This document shows positions 1-8,031 of a stretch of 13,256 bases of DNA, in pieces. Location of the stretch: assembly GCA_009602725.1 (NCBI GenBank), contig WELB01000048.1, positions 370,293 to 383,548 on the forward strand, written 5' to 3'. A program made the translations under genes and the position numbers. A model generated the notes under the pieces. It was not told the origin of the DNA, ran no database searches, and was given only the letters and a program-made list of their open reading frames with translations. Origin of the DNA: Spirogloea muscicola (lineage: Eukaryota > Streptophyta > Zygnematophyceae > Spirogloeales > Spirogloeaceae). Positions within the stretch are counted from its first letter, which is position 1. Every line of letters begins with the position of its first letter.

Positions 1-499
<499 letters not shown>

Positions 500-599
500 T
501 GGTCCACCAGGGCACAGCTAGCAACCTAAGAACTGGGCGGCAAGCTTCAACCCTCTACAATGGAGGAGGGAGGGGACAAGTTTGGAGGAAGTGGGTGAA

Positions 600-705
600 A
601 GACGCTTCCAGTAGAGGGCGATGGCTGTGAGAGGCCAGCCCAGAAGAAGGAATGAACAGAATTGGAAGGGGCCAAAGAAAGCACTAGAGCACACAGTGAA
701 TCGAG
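600..705 (+). repeat. Dispersed short repeat, copy 1 (core 623-640)
   Basis: It has the full core GGCTGTGAGAGGCCAGCC, preceded by a GTAGAGGGCGAT-like flank and followed by an AGAAGAAGGAATGAACAG flank and GGAAGGGGCC. Similarity to the inverted copy near 5933 continues for roughly 85-100 bp, down to a shared CACTGTGTGCT segment (written on the minus strand). This copy lies just inside the intron that follows the MFS N-terminal exon. Confidence 0.85.
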
Positions 706-719
706 GACAGAAGGCCCAC

Positions 720-1010
720 CTCAGCAAAGGAGGAGGAGAGGCCGCTGGCAGCCGTGGTGGCGCCGCAAGCGGCAATGCTTATGGCAATGACGGTGCCGCG
801 ATGGGAGCGCTTGGTCAGCGCGGCGGCTATGGGGCAGGCCAGCGCCTGGGACAGCCGGCGGGCGAGCGTGAGCACCGTCAGGCCGTGCAGCGAGATGCGC
901 CTCGAGTTGCCCACCTCGCGGTACACCGACGGCAGCAGCACCTCGTCCGCGTTGTCCACCGCCAATGCTAGCGCCACCAGCGCCGCCGTCACCCGCCGGC
1001 GGCCCACCAT
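720..1010 (-). CDS. Spinster-like MFS transporter, N-terminal exon only (exon 1)
   Basis: This exon encodes 97 residues from an ATG at 1010-1008 to a splice donor GAG|GTGGGC (intron starts at 719). It begins MVGRRRVTAALVALALAV, a basic cap then the first membrane segment, followed by NADEVLLPSVYREVG. That pattern closely resembles the opening of the plant MFS family typified by Arabidopsis At4g36790/At2g18590 (ADE-LLP-VY-EVG). Further hydrophobic segments lie at about residues 51-65 and 73-89. The basic stretch TKRSHRG sits where the loop 2-3 motif of MFS proteins is expected. The family passes small solutes across a membrane; the substrate is unknown. The exon ends SSSFAE, where the homologues continue into an LNG-containing segment. 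That segment is encoded at 4831, on the wrong side of this exon for one collinear gene. The frame is open upstream as an arginine-rich stretch, so a longer N-terminus is possible. Confidence 0.75.
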
Positions 1011-2952
1011 CGCCGCCGCCGCTGGCGCCACGCTCCGGCTCCTCCGCCTCCGCCGACGCCGCCGGCTTCGCCGCGGCGAGACCCAATGTGGTCTGTTGAG
1101 ACGAGAAGGTCTTCCAGAGGACGAGATGTTCCCTCACAAAGGGAAGTCTTGGTGCGATGGCGAGAGAGAAGCTCTTCCAAGGAGGTCGATGGGCCGTGGA
1201 AGGCTCCGATAGCAACAAGATGTGCTTCCCACAAGGGGCAACTGTGGGTGTGAATAGCCGGCCCCAGAAATAGTGGACAAGCAGCTCCGAGATGCGAGCA
1301 AACGGTTGCGAGTAGAGGGCTCTGGCGCTGCTGGGGGCGGAGACAGTGCCGGCAGGAACGTGGCAGAGATACATGCCGCGGCGCGAGCGCGGGGGGGCTG
1401 GTGGATTCCGGGGGGAGGAAGATTCGGACATGCCCGAGGTTCCCGGGCCGGCGGAGCATCTTAAAGTCAAGGCATTTTTGTTGGCCCCCGTGCCGACACG
1501 TCGCTCCCGGGTGCGCGGGGACGACCCGGGGCCTGGTAGCCCACTGATTACTAGTGGGGCTCCACCAACAAGAAGAAAGGGGGCAAATGATGTGAATGGT
1601 CGCTACTTCCTGATGGTGGACTCCTCCAAGTGGCAGCGTCACCCGACGCGCGATCAGTTAGCGGCGCAGGAAGAGCCGTTAAGGCGACGGAATGCGTCTT
1701 GCGTCTTGCAACTCAAAAGGTGCAACAGAGGCTGAAGGGCTTTTAGAAGCAGCTCTTCTAGGGTTAGGCGATGGCTGTGAGAGGCCAGCCCAAAGGGGAT
1801 AAACAAGGTCCGAAACGGTCGGTAGGAGCAAATCAACGAAGTGCATGCTATGCAGACATGTACCAGCGCGCAGTCCAGAAATGAGATTTCGTTGTCCCGG
1901 CCTGCTCATGGGCTGCTGCCTCCGCTCCTCCATTGGGAGCACGTGTCCGTGGCTTCCCTCAAAAACGATGAAAATCAGCAGCCGCAATCGTTTTATATAA
2001 CATTGTTATTGCAGCAGTAGCCGCCAATGTTCACGTCGTGACTGTCAATGAAAGGCTCAAAGGTGTTTGTAAGCCGGCAATGCTCTATAGGTAGCATCGT
2101 CACTTGGGCCGCTCAACTGCTTGCATGCCTCAGTTCTCGAGCCCGCCCTCTGCTGTTGCCCACTAAGCCATGATACGAAAGGTTAACTTTATCTGGGCCC
2201 AGCAGATAAGAGTTGTCGGTTGAGAGGATGTCTCTACAAGGATCACTCAGTGACAATCAAGCTCAATTTTGTACATCTACTTGCAGCACTTGCATAACGA
2301 TGATTAAGAAAAGGCCAGGGCTTAGGTGTGAGCACGTGTTTGCCGTTGCACCAACTTGAAGGTCCAGCATGCGGGTGGGCTGTCTGGAGTCTGCAGCCCG
2401 GCATCTGACTGCCTTGGACTTCTGACATTGTCCTCATTAAAGCGACAGATTATGGCTGACATATATCTTGGCACCGCTTATTGTTCAGCATCTTGTCCTA
2501 CACAGCATGGGTGCCACGATGTACTCAGTCGTTGACTAATAAAGAAAAAGAAGCAAATTGACTCCCATGCATTGCTTTCAATGTCAGTATGGACTAAGAG
2601 TGTCTGCATGCAGAATGTTGCTGCAGACAGGGCATCTGAGGGAGGGGGCTTGGGCCTCTGGGCCTCTCGAACAGTACCATCTGCAAGCTTTAGCCGCCTG
2701 CGCCAATCGTCTCTAGCTGACTGTTGTCGGCAGCACGGTCCACTTTGCTGGTCTCGACTTTGCTGGCTTGCAATGCGCCGTCAATGCTTTGAAATGGTCA
2801 TATGCCTTGCTGCGAAGCCTCTCTCATGCGCAGCTCCATCACTTTTGAAGCACAGCCTCAAGCGCCACCTGCCAGAGGGGCAATGTCGATGTGATGAAGA
2901 ACTGCGCTTGTGAGAGTAGTGGCAATGTAGACTCTGACACTGCCCCAGCGTA
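1011..2952. other. Intergenic, no recognised gene
   Basis: This stretch lies upstream of the MFS N-terminal exon and downstream of the MFS stop codon, so it should contain a promoter/5' UTR and a 3' UTR, both on the minus strand. An open frame on the plus strand from ATG 1370 to 1735 (about 121 codons, basic and proline-rich) runs divergently from the exon. I recognise no family in it. An AATAAA lies on the plus strand at 2539-2544 and could be a poly(A) signal for such a transcript, but this is weak. One dispersed-repeat copy lies at 1773. Weak similarity to the repeat's left flank also appears near 1160-1205. Confidence 0.5.
1735..1835 (+). repeat. Dispersed short repeat, copy 2 (core 1773-1790)
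   Basis: An exact GGCTGTGAGAGGCCAGCC core is preceded by GCAGCTCTTCTAGGGTTAGGCGAT and followed by CAAAGGGGATAAACAAGG and TCCGAAACGG. The left flank (GCAGCTCTTC) is shared with the inverted copies near 5124 and 6141. The right flank (ACAAGGTCCGAA) is shared with the copy at 6872. Confidence 0.85.
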
Positions 2953-4831
2953 CTATGTAGAGCACTTAGGAGGGCAAGCAAGATGAGCAGTGTCCACCAT
3001 ACAGCAGTGTGCACAAGGAGCAGCCATGCAGTCAGAGATGTATGAGATCAGAGCCAATCGGTGCTCAACCTCGCTTGTCATCTCAGGATGCAAATCCGTA
3101 TGCTTGTGCTCCTTGTTATTGACCAGTCTTTGATAATCTGCTCTGTCACGGTCCTTTGAATAGTGGAGGTACAGCAGCGTGTATATCATGGTGCACAATG
3201 CCCATGGCAGGGCAGTGCACAAGAGGAGGCCATGGGAGAGTGCACGTGCATTGCTGCGGGTGGCAAGAGTGGCTTCCTGCACTCTCAGGCCCTTCGCCAC
3301 CGGCCGGTAGCCGTACCACTGCTCGGCAATGGTAGCCACAATGTATGGCGCAAATGCTGCCGGAAGGGACTCCAATGCGATGCCCATTGCGAACATGTTG
3401 GACCGCAGCTTCTGCGGTACTATCTCAGCTTTGATGGGGCTGCTCACGTCACAAGCGCCTTGGTCGGAAGGGTCATACAAAGACGGGCCATGACTACAGC
3501 TCAGCATAGTGCCGCTTGTGCAAAGACATGGACAACTGGAAACCTGCGCTACCACTAAATACGAGACACAGCAGCTGGCTGCTGGCTGGCTGTCACTATG
3601 CTCCAAGGATCGGGTGCGGCTTCTGACATGGGGTGCTTGTGAGTATGTTGCTATGTCTTACCACTATTGGGTTATCAAACACCAATCACATAATGGGCAG
3701 TGTAAATTGCAGGGCGAGGTGCTGCTCACTTGATGGTGCCAGACCCAGTCCAGGAGATGATGAGGCCCATAGGGATCAGCGTAGCAGCGTACAGGAGCGG
3801 CCGAGGCGCATCGCTGGGCAGGCCATGTAGGAGGAGAATGCAGAAGAGGGCAGCGCTGCCAGCGCTAACCTCGGCACACAATAGACGGCCGCTATTAGGG
3901 AGCCGGCGGGCGGCAGTGTCGCCGAGCCAGCCCCCCAGCAGGGCGCCAACCGACGTAGCCGCCTGGAACGAGCCAAGCAGCATTGCCGTGCCTGCAGCAC
4001 AAGAAATCATGAGCGAAATTCTGGGCGATATTAGCGCCTCACTCAGGCAGCCAAGGGCAGGCACACCACACCAAACATAGGGCCTATGGTCAAATTGAGT
4101 ATAACCAATAAAGAAGCGCTTTTGGTTCGGGTCTCACATCTGGGTTTCTACTTCGGCAATAGAGGCGTTGCTCACTGGCGTGCTCGAATCCGAGGAGCTC
4201 AAGCCACAGAGTGCAGAAGGAGAGCGCAGCCCATGGGAAAGAGCCCAACATGCCCAGGGCGACAATGATTCGGAACGTCGGCACGGTCACCATGCTCCAG
4301 GTGTCCGCAAGCATCTCGTCAAGCACCTGCCGCCACCCCCCGCTTGGCCATTGCAGGTGGTCTAAGCGGTCCTGGCTCCCCGGCCCGCTTTCAGACGTCT
4401 CCTTCCTGCACAGGGGCTGCCAGATCCTCAGGGGGACACGCCTGTCCCTTATCATGGCCTTGTGCTCGCCGCTTAAGGTGGACGGCATTGGTTGCGTAGC
4501 AAGAGGCCTCCTACTGGGGGAGGGGGCACCTGGGCAGGCCCGCAGAGAAATGTGGATCATCAACAAAGGCGTGTATGGCCGCTGAGAGCACGAAGCAGAT
4601 GGCAGCAGTGAGCAGGAAGGCGACCCGCCAGCCAGGAATGCCAGCCGGAGCGCTGCCGGCGAGCATGATGGCGGCATTGCCGCCAATCACCATGCCACTA
4701 GTGCCGGCAATCCTGAGCCAGCCGAATGCCACCCCTCGGTTTGCAGCTTCAGCCGTGTCGGCGACCATAGAGTAGATTGCCGGGGCTGACCACGCCAGGG
4801 CGACGCCATTGAGGCCGCGTGCCACTGCCAG
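2953..4831 (-). CDS. Spinster-like MFS transporter, exons 2-5 (N-terminal exon missing from its expected place)
   Basis: Four exons read on the minus strand: 4831-4530, 4405-4176, 3991-3730 and 3439-2953 (stop). The introns are 4529-4406, 4175-3992 and 3729-3440, all GT-AG, and every split codon joins in phase. Together they encode 426 residues. In order one sees a GLNGVALAWSAPAIYSMVAD segment, NRGVAFGW, a GIPGWRVAF membrane segment, PTFRIIVALGMLGSFPWAA, the MFS signature GGWLGDTAARRLPNSGR (about residues 197-213), PIKAEIVPQKLRS, and a last membrane helix before YSKDRDRADYQ. All these blocks follow the plant MFS family related to At4g36790. Exon 2 begins LAVARGLNG, where homologues need about 95 more residues upstream. 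I find none between 4832 and 8000, and the fitting exon is at 720-1010. The splice acceptor before exon 2 has G-rich rather than pyrimidine-rich sequence. The product is probably a multi-pass membrane carrier with unknown substrate. Whether this copy is functional depends on exon 1. Confidence 0.8.
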
Positions 4832-4909
4832 CTGCCACCGCCAATGCCACCGCCACCGCAGCCGCAGCTCATCTTGCTTTCAGATATGGAAGCGTAGAGG
4901 AAGGAGCAA

Positions 4910-4931
4910 GGGGGAAAAGGGTTGGGGGGGG

Positions 4932-4932
<1 letters not shown>
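4910..4932 (+). other. G-rich block bordering the second (AG)n tract
   Basis: G-runs occur at 4910-4914, 4919-4921 and 4924-4932; the last run is long enough to supply two G-tracts. It sits immediately left of the AG tract, about 80-100 nt upstream of MFS exon 2 in the sense of that gene. Confidence 0.5.

Positions 4933-4934
<2 letters not shown>

Positions 4935-4971
<37 letters not shown>
4935..4971. repeat. Second (AG)n microsatellite, about 18 units
   Basis: A perfect GA/AG run follows a G-run, then breaks into GCGAGAGG. On the minus strand it is a CT tract about 100 nt before the exon 2 acceptor of the MFS gene, the position expected for intron 1. It is the same microsatellite type that follows the stranded N-terminal exon at the left edge of the window. 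Confidence 0.95.
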
Positions 4972-4977
<6 letters not shown>

Positions 4978-5094
4978 GTCACCTTCAGCCCACTCAGCCC
5001 AGTGCTTTGCTTTGCGGAGCCCAAATTTCTCAATGCATCGAACTCTGGCTCGGCTTGCCTCTTCTTCAAGTCACGCCAACCGCGCGCCTTTCTT

Positions 5095-5175
5095 TTTCGT
5101 CCGTCCCTTTTGAATTCCTTTTGGGCAGGCATCTCACAGCCATTAGCTTATATGGAAAGAGCTCTTCCCCTTCCT
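5095..5175 (-). repeat. Dispersed short repeat, copy 3, inverted (core 5124-5141)
   Basis: The core reads GGCAGGCATCTCACAGCC on the plus strand, two differences from the inverted consensus. The flank GGAAAGAGCTCTTCCCC matches the GCAGCTCTTCC flank of other copies. Confidence 0.7.
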
Positions 5176-5409
5176 TCTGTGGCGCTGCTGGCGGGAGACG
5201 GTGAGACCCACTTTACTGCCGCTTCGTGGATTTATATAGGGCCGCGGGTGGTGAGGTCTGGTGGCCCTCGGTGGGCGGAGGGCGCATCATCGCCCCAGGA
5301 GATGCCCTGGGCATCAAGTCAATCCAGTAGTTGACCGGTAGTTCGACACGTGGCGATCGCTGCGCGCCGAGCTGGGGACGGCCCAGGGCCTGGGCGGCCG
5401 CCGTGTCCT

Positions 5410-5480
5410 GCGGTCCTGCCTTTCAATGTTAATCAATTTTTGGGCTGGCCTCTCCCAGCCGCCGGTTCACTCGCCCAGGT
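5410..5480 (-). repeat. Dispersed short repeat, copy 4, inverted (core 5443-5460)
   Basis: The core reads GGCTGGCCTCTCCCAGCC, one difference from the inverted consensus. Flanking similarity is weaker than in other copies, so the outer limits are approximate. Confidence 0.65.
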
Positions 5481-5689
5481 TTTTCGTATGCGCCTGGCGG
5501 TTTCATTCCAACGCTCACTAGCCTACGCCGTCCACACGCGAGCAGGCCGTGCTATGGCTGCTGCCTCTGGCTCTCGGCGCAGTGCCTCTTTCCCTGCAGC
5601 GAGCTACTCTGATTTGATGTGACTCACTCGCGGGTACTGAGCTTCCCTCTGCATCGTCTTATGCTTTGTGGTGTAGTCCTTTTCGGCAC

Positions 5690-5770
5690 CTTTCTCTTCT
5701 GGCTTTGGACATTGTCCGTTCTTTTTTTGGGCTGGCTTTGCCAGCTCCTCTTTACTATGGGCGAACACTT
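5690..5770 (-). repeat. Dispersed short repeat, copy 5, inverted and degenerate (core about 5730-5748)
   Basis: The core is altered to GGCTGGCTTTGCCAGCTCC, but the preceding GGACATTGTCCGTTC and the T-rich run before the core parallel the (C)GGACCTTGTC flank of other copies. This is the least certain member. Confidence 0.45.
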
Positions 5771-5869
5771 TCTTCCCAGCCACCGCCCTTCCCTGGAAGC
5801 GTCCTCTCTTGCTACTTTCTCTGACCTGCAGCTGCTCAACAGGGGTCTACAGAGTGCCTCATGGGCAAT

Positions 5870-5985
5870 TGCGTCACTGTGTGCTTTAACGCTTTCTCTG
5901 GCCCCTTCGAACCTTGTTCATTCTCTCTTCTGGGCTGGCCACTCACAGCCACCGCCCTCTACTGAAGTGATTTCTCTTCTTTTGG
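5870..5985 (-). repeat. Dispersed short repeat, copy 6, inverted (core 5933-5950)
   Basis: This is one of the longest copies. From CACTGTGTGCTTTA through GGCCCCTTCGAACC and TTGTTCATTC to the core GGCTGGCCACTCACAGCC and CGCCCTCTACTG it parallels the reverse complement of copy 1 (600-705) over about 85-100 bp. Confidence 0.85.
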
Positions 5986-6059
5986 ATGGTGGTCGGGGCC
6001 ATGGTGGCAGCCGATGGCCCAGATGGTGTTCCATGATCTGGCCTTACGCAGCCCTCGCC

Positions 6060-6200
6060 CCTTAAAGAGCTGCTTCTCTGCCCTCTTTGGGGCCTTCTGC
6101 ACTCTCTGCCCTCTACCCTCTCTGCCTCCCTTTCTTAGTGGGCTGGCCTCTCACAGCCCCCTATTGGAAGAGCTGCTTCTTCTTTCACACAAAGCATTGT
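6060..6200 (-). repeat. Dispersed short repeat, copy 7, inverted (core 6141-6158)
   Basis: An exact inverted core GGCTGGCCTCTCACAGCC is followed by CCCTATTGGAAGAGCTGC, matching the GCAGCTCTTC flank of copy 2. The T/C-rich left part (6065-6140) is more diverged and may include an insertion. Confidence 0.8.
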
Positions 6201-6854
6201 CCCTTTCTAAGAGCTTCTTCTGCCAGCTGTTGCTGATCAGTAATCTGACTTGTGACGGATACGACGTGGTCCAAGCCACAGTTTCAATTGCATCTGTCAC
6301 ATTGGCCATGAGGAAGCAGGCCTTTGAGAAAATGTATGCTCCTCATTGGCAGCTAGCAGCAGGAAAAATAATGCACACCTGAATTTGCTACTTGGATGTC
6401 ACAGTTGGATGTTGCTGCTGTCTGAGGTGTGCTCGTAGGTCTCAGACCTTGACAGACATGACGCCGTAAAGGATATGATGACTGATTTCCTCGCCAGCTA
6501 TTTGAGTATGTACAATATGCACCAAAGGACGGGGAGCGCACACAAGTAAATTAGTCGTCAAGAAGTCCTTGAGATGCAGAGTACTTAAATTCCTGCAGAT
6601 CGATGTAGTAGCAGTGGTTAGGCTGCTTTGGGAAGTTTGGTTTGTACAGCCATTCAGCCAGTGCGCTTTTACTGATAGATCATCTCTCTTCCTCTACGCC
6701 CCTCGGATCCCCAAATTTCCTTGACAACATACTCGGACGTTTCAGTGGCAGATGTCATACATCTCAAGTCCTACTGCAGCCTTCTGTGTGTGCAGGAGTT
6801 TGCTGAGAGGACCTGGGGCAGGAATGAGGGCTAGGCCGACAGTAGAAGTAAACT

Positions 6855-6930
6855 CATCCTAAGGGGGCGAGGGCTGTGAAAGGCCAGCCAGAAAGGAATT
6901 GACAAGGTCCGAAGGGGCTGGAAAGTGCTG
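6855..6930 (+). repeat. Dispersed short repeat, copy 8 (core 6872-6889)
   Basis: The core reads GGCTGTGAAAGGCCAGCC, one difference from consensus. It is followed by AGAAAGGAATTGACAAGG and TCCGAAGGGGC, close to the right flank of copies 2 and 6. Confidence 0.8.
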
Positions 6931-7089
6931 AGTCACGGTAAGCAGCTATCAAGCAACACGGTCACTTACTTATCCCTTGTAAGCAAACGTAGTCAGAAAG
7001 ACTGGCCATGAAAGCGCTAAAGACAATTAAGCAAGTACACGAATGATGGTCGATAATTGACCCCTAAGAAGCAGCTGCAAGTCATTAGG

Positions 7090-7170
7090 AAGACAGCTCT
7101 CCAAAATGACAGCAGTGGCTGTGAGAGGCCAGCCCAAAGGAATGGACAAGGTCTGAAAGGGCAGGATGGC
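7090..7170 (+). repeat. Dispersed short repeat, copy 9 (core 7117-7134)
   Basis: An exact core GGCTGTGAGAGGCCAGCC is preceded by GACAGCTCTCC and followed by CAAAGGAATGGACAAGGTCT and GAAAGGGC. Confidence 0.85.
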
Positions 7171-7847
7171 GCAACCAGCAGACAAGCTGCCGGAAGCAGT
7201 CCCCTTGACAATAGCCAGAGGCGGCAGCTAGAGCACGGCCAGCGCATAGGTTCAAGGCGTGGGGCGAAGGACCGCTGGAGGAAATAGAACTATCATGATA
7301 AGTGGCACAGGTATCTGCGTCTTATTGACCTTGGGCTGCCCGCATATATCCTGAACTCTAGACCCGAGCACTTCAGGTGGACCGTGTCGAAGGTAGCGTC
7401 AGGCGCCACGTTACTTGCCCTTTGCGAGGTCCACGTGGGCTGCTCACGGGCACGTCAGCGGCTGCTCCGCCCGTCGGCACACCGCGACGGACCCTCGCTG
7501 CGGGCTCCGTTCTTCCATTCCCACACGAGGCATCTTACAACGGCGCCACCGGTCGCTTCGGAACGGTGGTGGGGCGTGGAGTGGAGACGGCGCCGCTTGG
7601 TACTACAAGGCTGCTTCGGACCTCATTGATCCTCATTCCCCATGTGCAGCAATTAGCGAACCTTCTACGTGCTCACTCGTGATTACTAAGCGGGTCGGTT
7701 TCGCAGTAGGTGATGTACATCTGTCGACGCGCTTGCCTTTGTACTTGGCCACGCCCTCCCTCACTCAGTACTCTCCACTTTCATGTTGATAAAGCTGCCT
7801 CCCCATTAGAAGAAGGCTCGATTGCGAGACCAAGGCAACGTGCCATT

Positions 7848-7889
7848 GGTAAGCGGCCCTAGTTGGACGGTAAGCGGCCCTAGTTGGAC
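7848..7889 (+). repeat. Perfect 21-bp tandem duplication upstream of NDUFS1
   Basis: The units at 7848-7868 and 7869-7889 are identical; each begins GGTAAGCGGCC and ends TAGTTGGAC. The repeat lies about 140-185 nt before the NDUFS1 start codon, in the likely promoter or 5' UTR. Each unit carries a GTAAGC that resembles a splice donor (GT at 7849 and 7870), and TTTTAATTAG ending at 7958 resembles an acceptor, so a 5' UTR intron is possible but unproven. Confidence 0.85.
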
Positions 7890-8031
7890 CTCGTCAACGT
7901 CGTTTCGGGCACCCGGTCCACAGGCCTCGCCCATTGGGATAACCACTGTTTTAATTAGCCACCGTGAGGCGTGTAGTGAGCTCACTTTCTCTGCCCCGCC
8001 GCCGCCGCGGCCTCCCCGCGCGGCCGCCGCC

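Larger units (their letters stand above)
4972..7847. other. Repeat-rich stretch without a recognised gene
   Basis: About 2.9 kb separates the MFS exons from the NDUFS1 upstream region. It carries five inverted and two direct copies of the dispersed GGCTGTGAGAGGCCAGCC repeat. I searched the minus strand for the missing MFS N-terminal exon (an ADE-LLP-VY-EVG pattern) and did not see it. Open frames at 5350-5622 and 5619-6065 (plus strand) are built largely of the repeat read in different frames and look non-coding. At 7377-7789 all three plus frames are open, which reflects local GC composition; nothing there resembles a known protein. Confidence 0.6.

Noticed and set aside
721-1642. Two long minus-strand frames (249 and 217 codons) overlapping the MFS N-terminal exon
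   Set aside because: They are in other frames than the conserved transporter segment; their composition is that of GC-rich shadow frames.
3163-3558. Plus-strand frame of 131 codons opposite MFS exon 5
   Set aside because: It is antisense to well-conserved transporter sequence and shows no pattern of its own.
4809-5334. Plus-strand frames encoding Arg/Glu repeats
   Set aside because: The repeats are simply the (AG)n tract translated, and the frames overlap MFS exon 2 on the other strand.
5350-6065. Plus-strand open frames of 90 and 148 codons
   Set aside because: They consist largely of the dispersed repeat read in different frames (GWPLPAA, LGWLCQLL, FWAGHSQPP), with no conserved protein pattern.
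7377-7789. Three overlapping plus-strand frames upstream of NDUFS1
   Set aside because: All three frames are open at once, which points to stop-poor GC-rich DNA; none resembles a known protein or carries a convincing start.
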